From the NCBI RefSeq assembly GCF_040807025.1, contig NC_090942.1:40688911-40752910 (forward strand): a stretch of 64,000 nucleotides of DNA. Direction: 5' to 3'. The notes under the pieces were generated by a model. That model was not told the origin of the DNA and ran no database searches. It saw nothing but the letters and a program-made list of their open reading frames with translations. Source of the stretch: Struthio camelus (taxonomy: Eukaryota; Chordata; Aves; Struthioniformes; Struthionidae). This document shows positions 12,333 to 27,109 of this stretch, piece by piece. A program made the translations under genes and the position numbers. The first letter of the stretch is position 1. The number at the start of each line of letters is the position of its first letter.

Positions 12333-14673
12333 ATGTCTGTTCAGTTTAAATTCATTTCACTTCGAGAGTTTGCACTTCTTATGTCAACTGTAAAATTACC
12401 TGGCTTAATATAAATATGTAATAGTGCGTTAAATGGATGTAACTGACTAATTTTAAGTAGTATGTTTTTAAAAATAGTTTAATAAAATAAAAAATAGTGT
12501 AATGTCAGTAGTGTAAAATGAAAAAAAGTTATCTGAAGTTTTGATTGTACTGGTACCACATTCTTTTAGCATTTTCTGTGAATTCTTCATTGCTGATGCT
12601 AAAATAAGTAACTATTACAGCAAAGTCTCTCCTCTATCCTATCTTCCCCTCCAAGGACACAAACATCTCTGATTTACCCTGGGGTTCAGCCTAAGGGAAG
12701 CTCTGAATACTTGTGCTAAACATTTGTGAAGTTTTAGGACTCACAAGTACAAGGATGTGAAAGTTAATTGGCAAACAGTTAAATGAAGTTTTAAAGATTT
12801 ACTGTTCACATCTCACCTCTGATAGCTTCCTACACTCTATTTATGTGTAAATTGGAGCACAATTTTAAGCGCCTCTTTTATTTAGACCCTGATTGATATA
12901 AGATTTGCTTAATATATGGACGTCTTGTTGAGCTATACCTGACAAAATTTAGGAAGATATGTAGAGAAAATAATGCGCAATTTAGGCATATGCCAGTCAG
13001 GCTGGAATTTAGTGGTTGTAAGTTCTTATAATGGCAGGAAAGAGCTGGATTCTTTTTACTTCAGAGTGGGAGGATGTCTGAGGAGGAACAAACCTGTGCA
13101 TCTGAGACTGAGGACAGACTGAAGTACTTTGTGATAAGTCGTGTGCTCTAGGGAAAGCTTTTAATAAAGTGATTAAATATTGACTACTAGAAGATACTTT
13201 GTGCTAAAAAGTGGAGCGGTGTTAACCAGTTTGTTTTGTGATATGTCACACCACTCTCACTGGTTGCAGTGATAGTATAGATGGATCAGCTTAATGCTGA
13301 CTTACAGAGTGAACAGTACCTAAAGGACTCTATGTTATATTCTCATGAAATGTGCTGGCATAATTTACTAAAACTGTAGTGAATGAAATACAATGCATGG
13401 AGTAAGAATGTTTAGACTTTTGCACCAAAAAAGAAAATGTTAAGTATTTTTTTCCTCATACTGCATACTTAGGTTTTTTTAAACCTTATCTTTATGAATT
13501 GTTGTAGTACTTGATTACATAGTGTTCTAGAAAATTTTCAAGTAAATAAACATATCTGAAATAAAACCTATCTTCTACTCCCACTGTCAGATGTCAGAAT
13601 GTCTAGGATAGGCAGATCATATTTTTCCTTGTTGTTTTCCAATACCCTATGTAAAAGTTTGCGACTTAAAGGTGCCTCTCTTTTTCCCTAGAGGAGCTAT
13701 GCAAGTTAACATAGCTTTTATTGTTGATTATTAGCTAAAATTGTTGAGAGTGGTTAGGATGGGGATGGGATGAGTAGTGTTCTTTCTTTTATAGAAAACA
13801 AATTTGCAGTGCTCTCCATCATTTCAGTATGTTCGACTCCATCATTAGCGTGTAGAAATGCCAGCATTCAAATTGTCAAAAATTGGACGTAATTCAGGAG
13901 CTGAAGAGAATGTAAACTTTTGTATAATGAAATATATAGAACTTCCTTGTTAGCTTGAGAGGAATAAGTGAAATACTGTGCTAATGAGGTTTCTAAGTAG
14001 TTAGATTCTAGATTTGTTGTGTGTGAAATGTTATTTCTCAACTGTGCTATACCAAGGAAATGTAGCTTCAGAAAGCACTTTGTATTCTTGACTCCAAGAA
14101 CAAACAAGGAAATATCACAGAAGAATGCTTTGAAAAGATGGCATAATAAAGCCTAGCAATGTATGGTGAACAGTAGAAGTATTTTTATATATTACTTGAA
14201 CAATAAATATTCTGGGCTGGCTGTTGGAGTGATTTGAGAGTGAACTTAGTTTACTTTCATTGTAAATGCTCTATATAAATTAATTCCAATACCAAACACA
14301 GTTTTAGTGACGCTAGATCCCTGATTACCTTTCATGATGAATGGGCTATTTTAAGGTGGGTAGTTGTATGAAATTTTATAACTTAAGGGATATTAGGCAT
14401 AGTGGTAATTAAGAGAAATATAAAACTAGAAAGAATAAGCGTGTGTCTTGTTTGGCATGTAAACTTATAAATAAAATGTAACTGAAACTGTTGCTAAAAT
14501 GTTTGATGTTAAATTGTGTATGTTAAAAGGTAAACTCTTGCCAAGTTCCTTATAGGCTAACCCTAATAACAAACTTTAAATAGACTTTCTTTGGGTTTTC
14601 AAATCCATCCTTGAGAACATATTGCTTTTACATAACTGGTGAGAGCAAAGGCACTGTAGAACAGAAATTTGGT

Positions 14674-14693
14674 AAAAAAAAAAAAAAAAAAAA
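14674..14693. repeat. A20 homopolymer
   Basis: A run of 20 A within intron 1, with no recognisable retroelement attached. Confidence 0.85.
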
Positions 14694-17600
14694 CTTCAGA
14701 AACCTTTGCTCTTAATTTTCGTCTTAAAAGGTGAGTTTCTTCTGCTCTGTGCTAAAATCCCATCATATTTTCTTTCAAAACAGAGAAATGTTGAATAAAA
14801 ATATTACATGAGAAGAACATTTTAAGAATGTGTAATTTGGGACTGAGGACTTCTGCTTTTTAGTACGGAAACTCATGTTAGTACTAAGATTTGAAATTTT
14901 TCTGTTGGTGCAGGTACAAAGTAACTGGCTCATTCCCACTTTCCCTAAATATATTTGTAAATTGTTTTAACGGTACGGTTTGTTCCAGCTGCTTTACAGT
15001 TTGGTGAAGTGTAACAGTTGAACTGGATGTCAATAGTTTTTACTTTAATTCAAAAGTAGTGACAGCATAGCTTGGGACAGCCAGTACATTTTTTTTCTTC
15101 TGTTTGCTTTGCATAGCCGCCTTGTACATGAGTGATTAAACTGTTTGTGAATCAGTTTACAGGATGCCTTATAGTCTTTTTTTTTTTTTTTCATTTTTCT
15201 TTTGGTTTGCTTTAAAAGCCATGCTGTGAACTGCAGCAATTTAACAACTGATCCTGCGAGTGGCTCAGTATTTATGTGCTGACTGAGATAGGGAGGGTGT
15301 GTGTGTTTGTGGGGAGGAACCTTATGAGGATAATTAATTCATCTATTGGCTCCTTGGTGGTGCTAGCATCTACTTCCCAGAATTTCATTTTTAGCTCCAA
15401 AAAAATGTAAATCTTCCCTATGAATTGTGTGTTGACATATCAGGAAGGCTGCATCTACTCTAAAGAAATGAACCAATGGGTTAATGTGGTACCATCTGCC
15501 TGACATTAGCCCTGATATTTTTCTTACAGTTTTTTTTTTTTTGTGTTATTTATACATACAGTTTGGTACATTTTGGGAGTGTCTTTTAATAACTGAACTT
15601 CTACTAGTGGTCTAAAAAAATAGGCATTATCTAGGGTTATCTGTCACAATTAATGACGTAAGTCTACAGTAGTGACTTGACAGAGATTTTAAACAATTGC
15701 AAATGTAATAGAACTGGTCAAAAGTGTCGACTATAGGTGATTCTCTAGGGAAGGTCTTAAGAGTGTTGTAAAGTGCCATATGAATGGTAGGCTGATTTCT
15801 GAGGATCTTGTGATTGCTTCTCATTCCCTAGACCATCTGGTGGCCAGTAGGAAAGTCTAAATGTGCTGGAGATTGAAGACATTGGCTATCGTTTTACTAC
15901 ATAAATGAGTTGCAAAAGTTTGGAAAACTAACATACCGGTAGAAATGTGTTTCATCCAGTTTGGCCCTAGCTCAGTGAATGTAATAGTTTGACAAAATTA
16001 ATCACCTCAGTAGCTGAGGATTAATGCATTTTAAATTGAATGACACAAAAATTACACCACTGGGGCTAGCTGATCCGCATTTCTGCTCTGCAGGGCTATT
16101 AGAATGGGGGAAGTTACGTAGTTATTCCCCTTATTTGAAGCAGGCTAGTGTGGTGTGACAGCCTGCAAATTTCTGGGAGAGGCGCTGGGTGGATGTGTGG
16201 AGAGTTGTTGAGCTGATACAGTGTAACCTCACTACATTTGATTGAACTCATGACAAAGAAATGAAGTATTATGGATGAGTCTCTAGAATCTGTTAAGAGC
16301 TATTCAGTAGCAACTTTGGTGGGAGCGGATAAACTTGTAGCTCGGATGCTTCTATTCAGAGTTTCTGTACTGTATCTAAAGCACGCTTGGGGTTTGTCCA
16401 CAGTGAGAAGAGAGTGGGCAGTAAGCTAGTATATAAATTTATAGCCTAGCTCTAAGAACCTTCACAGCAAAAACTGCCACTGAACAGTGAGTATATTTGT
16501 GTAAATTTACACCCTAATTTACTGTAGTTCACTGTGAATGAGCTTCTACCATCTACAAGTCCATGGTTAATGGCTGTTGCGAATACCATGAAATTACTAA
16601 TGCTCTTCCTTGCAGTACTTTCTGCCGTTACATAACTTCTGGACAAGCTGAAGGTACGATTTACTAATACTGCTCTACAGGGACTATGAATCATCCTACT
16701 CTTGAACGGAATCGTGGAGGTGATGCATGCAAATTAATAACTCTTTTGCTCCAAAGCATGTATACAGTGTCAAATGTAATTCGGTAGTGTGCGTGGTGGG
16801 AGGAGGCATTGGAACAGGTGGCTTGAAAGAGAAGGGTGGGTCTCTCGGGGAAGGCAGAGATGTATCCTGTGCACCCCAGCATTCCCTTTGGACTCTTAGT
16901 CAGAAATATCTTTCCTGCTGTGCTGCTTGCCGAGTTGAGCTGTGAGGCTGCTGTTGTGTTTGCGCCACAGACAAGACTGTTGGGAGCTTAGCGTGGGGGA
17001 AAGTGCAGAAGAAAGCAGTGGAGTCTATGGATAGTCTCTGGAGGAAGGAAATGGATGCAGCGCTTCATGGCATGGTTTTCCCCTCATCCCTGGGGTGATC
17101 ATGAGGAACTCTGGCTATGGAGTGGTGAGGATCTGTGAAGAGGATAGGCTGGACAGGGTAAGCTATGCTAAAGCTTAGGGTGTAACAGTTTGGGCTCTTT
17201 TGTAGGAGGGGAGTAAAGAAGGGGGAAGAGATAAAAGGAGGACTCTATGGGCAGGAAGGTGGACTAACGCAAGCCAGAGCATAGTATATATCTGGTGAGT
17301 GTCGGGGAAAAAAATGGGGTAGGAAATTTCAGAGAGGAGATGGAATCAGCTGGAAAAAATCAGAGCTAGTGTGACAGAGCAATATGGGTAGAAATACAAA
17401 TCGTAGTATAAATCAAAATATAATTTGTAAAGGCTGCTGATGTACTTTTCCCTGGTATTTTATAACGCTAAATTTCTGAAATGAACATTTTGTATTTTTC
17501 CTATATTCTCCTGATCGCAGATAACTTAATGTGTTTTCCTTCTGCAGAGTTCCAGATTTCACATGATCCATCTGTCCTGAAAGATGCGTCTAGAAACTTG

Positions 17601-18604
17601 CAGTGATTTATAGGCATTAATATACTTTTGATGGTAACAAAGTGGCTTGATCAGATTCTGTTCTTTTGTTGCGATGTTCAGTTTGAAATAAATAAAACTT
17701 TTGACCTGAATAAGTGGTACTTGGAAAACCATATTCTGGAGTGCCTTGATGATGAATTGGATACCGAAGGTCAAGCTTCTTCCATTTGTAAGTTTTTTTG
17801 GGTTTGAGTATAAAATTTACAAGCTGTTCATAAACTTCAACTTTTTGCTACTCACAGTGAAGCAAACTGAGTTAGCAAAGGTTTTGTGCCATTTTTTCAT
17901 AAAGTGCAACTTTGCCATATGGTGCAGCAAGGGTGTAGTTGCTTCAAACCAGCTGCACGCTAACATCTAGCAGGCTGTTTCACTGAGGGTATTAATATTT
18001 CTCATTCCTTCCTATGAACTGAAGTTCTCAGGGACTCTGCTCCTCCTTTCCCATTTTGTAAATAAACTGAAATCTTGAGGGTTCCTACCATCTCTGGGAA
18101 GCTAAGTCACCATTTCTGCTGCAGTAGAAAAGCGTGCATCAATCTGCAGCGCTGGGCAGGTGTCAGAATTTGAGAATGGCCTTCTTGCTGTGTATCACAG
18201 GCTTTTCGTTGCTAGCAGTGCAGAAGTGAGGGATGAATATGCTCTGGCGGTGGTTCTGTGGTATGTTATTTAAAAATTTGCCAACTACTTATTTTCCCTT
18301 GTGCACTACAGTTTGCTGCCCTCACCTGTCCTGTTTGGCCTGTATGTAGGGTGACTGAAATAATTTAAATTAAAAGTCCTTTCCTTCCTTCCCAAAGAAA
18401 GTACCAGGAGTGCATATGCTTTTGAATCATGTTCTTGCTTTCCTAGTTATTTTCCAGAACAAGTGTCAGGAGTATTTGCTTCTAAGTGAAAAACTGTATT
18501 GTTTCCCACTGTAGCTTATGCAATTGACTCCTGTCTTTAGACAGTCAAGATAAATGGGTTGGAATTTTTGAAGGAGCCTAGGGACGTTAGGATCATTTTT
18601 AATC

Positions 18605-18670
18605 TTTGAAGTGTTAAAGGTTAAATAACTTATTTGAAGTCATATAACAGTACCAAAATGTGTAAAAACT
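18605..18670 (-). mobile_element. Possible MIR-like SINE relic, antisense
   Basis: The block AGGTTAAATAACTTATTTGAAGTCATATAACAGTACCAAAATG resembles the antisense core 'gaggttaagtaacttgcccaaggtcacacagctagtaagtgg' of MIR-type SINEs. It is short and diverged. Confidence 0.35.
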
Positions 18671-21496
18671 TTAGAATAAGAAAATTATGCATGTGTTATA
18701 GTGGTCAGGTACTATAAAGAATTCCTTTGATTCGGATGTAGAGTTGGAACTGTGGAAACCTGGGGTATTTCATATAGGTGAGAAGCCTAATGGTTGGTGA
18801 GATTAAACAGAGGTCTGGGAGCTGGGGAAAGATAAGATAAGGTAATAGAAGAGCATAGGGAATTGAATGCGGACTGATAAAGCAGGGGGACTAGGAACCA
18901 GTAGGAAGGATGTTCTGAACTTTGGGTGCTTGACTTAGGTTTTATATGTAAAAGGTGATATTATACCAAAAAAACAATATGTTGTTATGTTTCCCTGTCT
19001 TAGCTGTGGCTAGTTATCCTATTTCTTAGTTCTAAATTATTTCTAAAATTTCTGCAGTATTGTTCTGCACAGATAAGCAGCTTCAGTGCTCTGCTTTGGG
19101 ACTGATCGTATTCCAGTGCAGACGAAGGAGTTAAAAGAAATGGATAGAATATCTGGGATGAAAGTGCACCGAGAGTAGCATAATGATGACGATTTCACAC
19201 TCCTCCTGTAACTGTGTCTACTCTTTAGTTCATTCCTATTTCTGTTCTAGAAAATAAGGTAGCTTTTGCAGATTTTTTGGTTGGAATGCAGTTTCTGTAA
19301 CATGTTCTTGTTGATTAATTCAGTTATTGTTAGATGCAATGTTTTGCTTTGACAGAAGCTTGCATTTTGTTTGCTTGTACAGTCTGAGATACACCATTTT
19401 CATTTGCTTTTGAATTTTCTATATTAACTGCAAAAGTACAGAGAGAAGGAAAAGAGCCATGGTTTATCTTGGATTATCCAAACTTGCTTTGGAACATTAT
19501 TGCCAAAGGCTTATTATGCTTAGTGATTATTATGTTTATGAAGTTGTTGTATTTTTTTCAAACCACAATTCTTGTAAGGAGGATAATTAAGTTAAAGCTT
19601 GGGCTGTTCTCTGCAGAAGCTGTGCCAGAGCCAAAATATTTTCAAACAATACTCTAGTTATCATTTCAAAGATTTCCTTTTAACTTGAAATACTAAGTAG
19701 TGGAATAACCTATTAAAAATATTGTCTTTCTAGTTTACTGAATTTTAAGGCGAAAGTCATTTATCTTCCACTGCCATTAGAAATCAGATAGACTTGATTG
19801 CTAGTGTGAAATCTGCTACTTAATATGACGACTTAAAGTTTATGTTCTCACTCTAAATTAATCTTTGTGCTCTAGATCTTTTGTGGGCAAGGGGAATCTA
19901 CTGTTTGCAGCTATGGTTGCTGAACACTTTAGTAATCAGGTTTTAGCAAATCACAAACTTCGAAAGACTTAACATTATGTCTTTATGTAAAATATAATTT
20001 AACGCTGAGTTGGGTAAGTGCTTGAGCTGAAGGTTTATAAGGATGCTGGACATCCATAGTTGACTTTTCGAAAAGTGATGGTAATGACTTCTGTCAGTTG
20101 AAATGAAACTGAAAATGAAACATCAGGAGCTTGATCTTATCTTGTACGCTCAAGTAGAGTTTTATCTTCTTGTTTTAAAGAAGATACAGGAGTAAGTAGA
20201 ATGTTTAAAAAAAAAAATAAAAGTGTTGGCCAAATGGTCTGCGTTCTTGTTGCTAAATATTTGGGAACTTTGAAGCTATACTTTTGCAAAATATTTGACA
20301 CTTCTCCTGCAGTGTAAAGAGAAATTAAATATGCTATCAGTTTTTAATGTTGAAAATGAAATATTAATAAATTATAACTTGAATAAGTTATAATAATGAA
20401 TAAGTTGAAAGAGAGCAGTTTCAGAGACTACAGGCTCTTTTCTTTTCCCTTAGGTATTATATAGACTTCTATAAAAGTGGTATACAGGCAAATGTGTTTT
20501 AGCAGATCCATGTAATGGCTCTGCATATTATAATAAAGCTGTGTTTTCATGACCACTTTAAATTGGTCCAAGTATGACTTGTTGCCAAAAAAAAGTATTG
20601 CCGCTTCTTAGGCTGCGTGGTTCATTCTCCTCCCTTTTGTTGGCACTAGTAATAGTGCAGCCTTCTGATCAGCTAGATGAGCACACTGGTCTGGATTAAA
20701 ATTAGTCTGGTTAAACAGAAGAATAGCCAGAGGAGTAAAAACCATGTCTTTCAGCTGTAGCCACCTTTTAAATCAGCTTAAAGAAGCATAAAAGAGCATT
20801 CTGAGAAAGAAGAACAAGGCAGTTTGTTTTTTTGAGATACTCTATTTTATGATAACATCTCTTCTATAATAATATCTATTCTATCTTATTCTATCTTTTG
20901 ATAATTTTTTTTTTAAGAAGGATATTTTAATGTCACTCAATTTGTCATTTTCTGAGCCTGTTTTCTTTATGTGGCAAGAAAGAACATAAGCTATAGAACT
21001 ATTGTAAATTAAGCCTTTGTTACCTCAAAACCATAGGCTTGCTTTTGATAGGGGTATTTCTGTTAACTCTTGCCTCTTCTCAGTTTTAGTAGAGAATTAC
21101 TTTTTTCTTTTTTAAATAGTGGTGTATTCTTTTGGCATTTTTTTGGACTTCAGTATCAGCATAAAGAAAAGCAGTGAGTTGCCTGGTATGTAGATGTATA
21201 AATGTCAGTATTGAGTCATTTCGATTTCTTTGTGATTTCACAACAGTTGTTAAGAGAAGTTATTTAAAATTTGTTGAGGGGCGTGAGCAGGGATTGGCAG
21301 TGTAAAATTTTATGCAATATCCCAATCTTTAATCTGCAATATTTAGAGTGGTCTTTAGTGATTCTGGATATTCATTCTGCTTTTGGCTTGGTTAAACAAA
21401 TGGTATTGTACAGTGATCTTAGTTGTTCCTTTTGTGGAATAAATGTCAGCTGCTCTGGTTAAAGTGCATAGATACTAATCACAATGGAATTGAGAG

Positions 21497-21561
21497 GTGT
21501 GTGTGTGTGTATATTTATATGTGTGTGCATATACATATATAGATATATATATATATATATA
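21497..21561. repeat. Compound (GT)n/(AT)n microsatellite
   Basis: GT dinucleotides (21497-21511) run through interrupted TATA/TGTG stretches into pure (TA)n ending about 21561. A C12 run follows at 21633-21644. Confidence 0.9.
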
Positions 21562-24500
21562 AACAAAAATGCAACTGAATATGCTTTGTAAACTGGATTT
21601 TTTTGGTCATCCTCTTTTCTCTCCCTCCTCTTCCCCCCCCCCCCAAGTCACTCAAACACCACACATGCTTATGAGTGGTTACTGGGATGTGATTTAAGGT
21701 AGTACAGCTTTTTTATTTGTGAAATTGAATACTTAAAAGATACTGTTAAAAGCTTATCTCTAATTTTGAATATATGGTAAAAAGAACTTTCCTAATTCCA
21801 ACTGTTTTGAAAGATGTCTGCCTATAACGTTAAAATTTTTTCTGAAGGGCATAAAATTTGTGAGCCCCTTATTAACATGAGTGTCTGTTTATAAGAAAAG
21901 AAAGAGCACTTTTTTTTAAACCTTAATATTTCTTTTTTGGTATGAATGGTTGTTGCTGCCGATAAAAATCAGTGTGCTTTTGGCTGTGTGCAGCCTGCCC
22001 TTGTTCTATCTGCTTGAATTAGTAATGTTATTTTGATATACAGACTAGATTAAGATACCAAATTATTTGGGATCTCTCCTCACTGTAAAGTTCAAAGTGA
22101 TGGAATGATTTTATTACGCAAAACTCAAATTCTTAATACTAGCTTGTAGTTTTACTAACTGCAGGTGGTGATCTTAGACACAATTGTTCGCAATAATTTT
22201 TTTTATTTTCCCCAGAAATGTTCAGTCTGTCCCTGTTGCTTGAAGACAACTGAGAACCCATGCTTTGCACTGAGCCAGCAGCAAGCTTGTGATATCAGTC
22301 ACATGTTATAACATGTGCTTTTGCTATTGCTATTGCTGTCTTTTTCATTGATCAAGTAAATAAGTAAGAACAACTAAAGATAAATATTTTTAATGTGAAA
22401 GCATCAGTTTCTTATAACTGAAGATGTGGCTTTTAAGGAGTGAATTGGAAAATGCATATAAGTCTGAATTACATTAAAATTTGTATTAGTTGCCATTAAA
22501 TGTAAAACTGTAATGGTTTATATTTATTTTGATACTATTTGACATCTTTTTACATAGCCTATATATATATTTAGGTCAATTTATATGGGAAAGCTTGCAC
22601 AGACCATGGTATACATGCTTGCGCTATTGTTAAATTGTTTGAACGTGTTTTTTATTTTTTTGTCTAAACTCAATGTGAAATGGTAACCTTCATCATAAAA
22701 GCCTTAGCCTGACTCCTTTTTGTTGTGATAAGATACTACATTTCTGTTTACTGTTGAACTGAGACCAATTAACTTTCTGCCTAAATGCATTTCAGAAAGG
22801 TATCTGACTTTGATTTTAAAGCCATTCAGGAGATCAAAGCTCCACCAGTTTTCTTGTCAATTTATTACAGACATTAATTACTGTGTATTTATTATATACT
22901 TATTTGGTGGTTTTTATACTTAATAATGGTCTTTAAAAACAGATTATTTTATTCTCAAAGGTTCTATCAAGTTAGCTTAAAGTGTAAACAGTTTCTTTTC
23001 TCCATTGGATCAATGCTTTTTTTGCAAGTGTTTATTAAGCTGGAGCTTCTAAAGCCAGAAATCCCATCTTAATCCATTTGTAAAGAGCTTATTTGTTCGC
23101 AACAGAACAGCTCAGGTATCTGGCAAAATCCCACATCTCTCTTCAACTCATCAAAAATCATTAATTCATTTCTTCATAGAAGAAAACAACGCATGGGTCA
23201 CAAGTGACAGTGTGTGCAGCTAACAGGAAATCCTAAGGAACATATATTTCATTAAATTACAGTATTTAATTATGATAACTAATAAAAAAGCCCCCTCTTT
23301 TGTGGACAGTGCTGTTCCAGTGTAGCTGGCTTAGACCTTTTGAATTCTGGTGTGCTGGAAGAGTATTATATGTTTAAAAAAAAAAAAAAAATTCCTAGCA
23401 TGTGGAGGACCTGATTTATGCATTTCTGTCAGGTGTAGGTGGAGATTTAGTATACTGTTTGTATATAGCTTCTAAGCTGCTCCAGTCCGCAGTTCAGAGG
23501 CTTTCGGTCTGTCTAGCTGAGTTCTGCATTTATAACCGAAGAATATGAATCCATTGCAAAGGTTAGTACTCTTGTCTTTGAAAGTTGATCTTTGAGAGTT
23601 AGCCCTCTTCTGGGTAGATCACGGGTCTGGATTTGCCTCTAGAGCTGCCACTCTGTGGATGTTTCTTAAGAGAGAAGTCGTGTGCCCCTCCACACGTCCC
23701 CCCCCTGGCTACTGCTGTGCTAGTTAGAGTACAGAAATGTATGTTTCATTTCTGACTCTGCTTGGGATCTTTTCCGCTGTACCTGGCTTACAGAGAGCCA
23801 ACAAAACGCACCAAAGAAAAGAAGCCTTTTTCCCTAACTCCGATTTATTTGCGTATCAGTCTATGGGCTTTCCTGAGCAGTTCAAATGCGTTAGGGACAG
23901 TGAGAAGATCCTGTAACTTTTTTCTTTTAATTGGTGGCAAGTAATTTCTCTTAGTTGAAATAAAATTTGTTAAAATGTATAGTTTCATTGCAGAGATGCT
24001 AATGAACTGGAGTAGAGAAAAATAACAAGGGGGAAGCTAGTGCTTCATACAGGTATTTCACTGCTTTGAGTTTGCACATAAAATAGTAAACCTGGAAGGG
24101 ACTTGGTAAGTCAACTTAAATATCTATTTAAATTGGAGATATTTTGCTTGCATTGGTCTGTAGTTGAAGTATGTTTTAAGTTATTGGGTCAAGCAAATCT
24201 AATATTAAATTTAAAATACAAATATAGTTCTCAGAATTAAGTGAATTAGAATAGATTTTTTGCTGACTGTGTTTTCTTTCCATCATTGTCAAAGTAAGTG
24301 CCATCAAGCTTTGTTTTTTCTTTTATTTAAATTTTTTTATGCCAAAACATTCTACATCCTGTATTTTTAAACAAACCATACTGTATGTCTTTCTTTAAAG
24401 ACCTTCCGTGTTTTCTGCTGCAAAATCCCAATGTTATAGTTGTAGGATTTGTGAATGATTGGTTTTTGTATCATGCTTTGGACAGACTTCTACTAATCCC

Positions 24501-26120
24501 TGAAGCAGCAAGTTGGTTGCATACTCGAAACAGCAATAAGTTACCTGCCATCTTCTAGAAAATTGTTGGATGGGGGTGGAATCTGTTTTGCTTGTTGCAG
24601 GCAGTTAGCTTAAAATTCTAAGACTGAAAGGGCTCTGTAAAATACAACTCAAATACACATCACCTTTTATGTGTGATATTCTTGGTGGGCAGCAGCCTCG
24701 CATCGTTGCAAGGTACATGGCTATTGAAGTAGGAAAAAATGGGCGCTTGAAGGTTGGAAAGTGAAGTGTTGAGTTGTGATTTCTAAAAAATACCTGGCAT
24801 TTTCTTGAAACTCCAGCTTCTGGAATCAAGTAATTGCATGCAATTTTTTAGTTCGTGCTTATAAGGAAAATTTCCAGTCTTCCAACTCAAAGAGAATCTT
24901 AAAAGCTTTCTTGATTAGAAGGTCTAAAAACAAACAGTAAATTGAAATAGTTCCAGATTTTTTTCCCAAGGGACTAGATCTGGATTTCTTCAGTCTGCTG
25001 GGATTGGTGTAATGAAACTGAGAATCTTGAATTTGAAGCACAAGATAAGATCTGAAGAAGCAAATTAGTGAATTGTCAGCTTTCATAAGGGTAGTATAAG
25101 ACTAATAAATACATAAGACTTATAATCAGAAAGAGTTATCATGATGAGCTAATAAACGTGATGTTCTTAAGCGTGAGACTACTGAAGGATTCCGTGGTCT
25201 TACTGTTGAAACCATATTTGAATATACTTAGCTACAATTTTGGTATGTGTATTCATTTGCAACCGCTTAAAAGCAATTTGTGATTTGTTGTTCTTTGAAT
25301 TAAGTATGAGCATCTTAAGCGTTTTTTCTGACCAAACGGTTCGGACTTTGCTTCACTTTCTAACATTTCACCTGCCCGAGCATTCAGATACTTTCAGAAA
25401 ACTGGAGTTTATTAACAGAACAGCTGTTTTATCTGGTGTAGTCGTCCCCCAGCGTCCCATGGATGGGTCAGACTGAACTTCTTTCTATTCCTGTTGTCTA
25501 AATCTGGGTTCATCCGTTCTTTCCTTTCCGTCAAGTTTTGTGCGAGTTTTTGCTGAAAATAAGTTATGATTGATTATTTCTTTGCAGCACAGAACAGAGC
25601 AACTACCGTGGGATGTGTGTGGGTGTAGTTTCCCGAGCATTTCTCCTTGTGGTGCTGTTTGTGTAAGCAGTGCCCACCTGCTTACTTGTGTTTGTGTGCT
25701 CCTGTGATGAACCTGATTAGAAAGCTGGTTTAAAAATAACCCAGCAAGAAAAATAATGATTATTTTCAACCCAAATCAATTATGAGGGAAGTATTGGTGT
25801 GTGGGAGGGGTGGGTAACTGAAAAAGCATTTCTAGAAAGTATCACCTGAGAGAGCTGAAATGTAGGTAGTTATGGGCTTTTATCAGTTTCTTGTTTGTAT
25901 TTTACTTCTCAGTAGCAGTAAATAATATTCTGCTTGTACGTAGACTGAGATGTTGTACACATTAGCTGGAGGAGGGGCATAAAAGTCGATTTATCTTGGG
26001 TCAAGTTGTGCAAAGAGAGCTGCGATTGTTGGCTATGGCTTGAAGCTGCGGCAGAGCCAAGCAGGCAGCAGCTGCAGCGGGGAGAGGTAGCCTTGCTCTC
26101 CCCACCTGCACGGCACGTTC

Positions 26121-26204
26121 CTGCCTTCTCTCTGTTTTGCCAGCTCTGTCACTAGGCCAGTGGGGTGGCAGTTCAGGAAGCTCAACTGGCTGAAACGTAA
26201 CCTT
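26121..26204. repeat. Unnamed interspersed repeat, copy 2
   Basis: This is the partner of 4632-4730, sharing the core GTTCAGGAAGCT-AACTGGCTGAAA and the following GTAACCTT. It sits inside a GC-richer patch of intron 1 (about 26030-26560). That patch also produces overlapping minus-strand ORFs of 101 and 91 codons with no recognisable domain. Confidence 0.45.
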
Positions 26205-27020
26205 CCAACATGTATTTTCTGCTGGCCTTGCTTCATGGAGCAGCTCACCACGGAGACCGACGAGAGCTAGTGCTCACCTGTGGCTAGGAGTGGGCAAGGG
26301 AGCGCATCGCTGTTCACATCACTCTTCCTCTGACCTGGGTTACTGTGAGGCCTCCTGATGCCAGGAGTTTGACCTCCTGAAAGGTGGCCGTGTGTTTCCC
26401 AGCAGCCTAGGAGTCTTCCTGCTCCTACTCTCTGCACCGCCTGCCTGTCCCTCTGCCTTACTGCTGCGTTACCCCTGCCGTCCCTTCTCTCCTCCAGTGG
26501 CACCCTTGCAATTCTCCATTGCCCCACAGGGCGCACTGCCTGCTGGCAAGTGCTCCTCAAACTGAATGGCAAAGGAGGAGTGATGGGAAAGTGAAATGAG
26601 TCCCGAGCTTGGGGGACTCCCGTTTAAGGAGTGCTGCTTTAGATTTGGTGGATGGAGTATGAATAGGGACCCCCCTCTTAATGGGGACAACTTGTCTGCT
26701 TTAGCCCATAAAGAAGTTAACTTCAAATAATATTTCGGAATCATTGACTTTTGTGGAGTTCTGCAAGGCTTTCACAGTAGTACATTTATTTCGGTTTCTT
26801 GTTTGAAGGCATTTTTGAAGTTTAATATTGAGAAGTATAACAGAAGAGCTTCTGTTTGTACCTTTTAAGCTAATGTACTCTGTCAAGTGGTACTACTTCA
26901 ATACCATTTAAATAGTACAACTGGCACAGAATGAAGAGTGTGATCTGTTTGGGTAGTAATATTAGCTAAAGAGCATAGTACTTGAAGACTTCATGCAATG
27001 TATTAAAGGAGCATGCTGGG

Positions 27021-27109
27021 TTTTTCCTTCTCTCTCTCAATCTCTCTCTCTCTCCTTCTCTCCTCTCCTCCTCCCTTCCTTCCCCCCCCCCCTTTTTTTT
27101 TTCCTTCTA
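27021..27109 (+). repeat. Pyrimidine tract of about 89 nt, (CT)n with C11 and T10
   Basis: An almost unbroken T/C stretch holds CT dinucleotide repeats, TCC units, an 11-C run (27082-27092) and a 10-T run. It ends CCTTCTAG at 27110. This is either a microsatellite or a decoy 3' splice site on the + strand. Confidence 0.85.

Noticed and set aside
24075..24125. Possible short CR1 3' fragment (CCTGGAAGGGACTTGG)
   Set aside because: Only about 20 bp resemble the CR1 end, and no octamer tail or further blocks follow.
26267..26744. Minus-strand ORFs of 101 and 91 codons in a GC-richer intron patch
   Set aside because: No domain or family resemblance, and the frames overlap each other.
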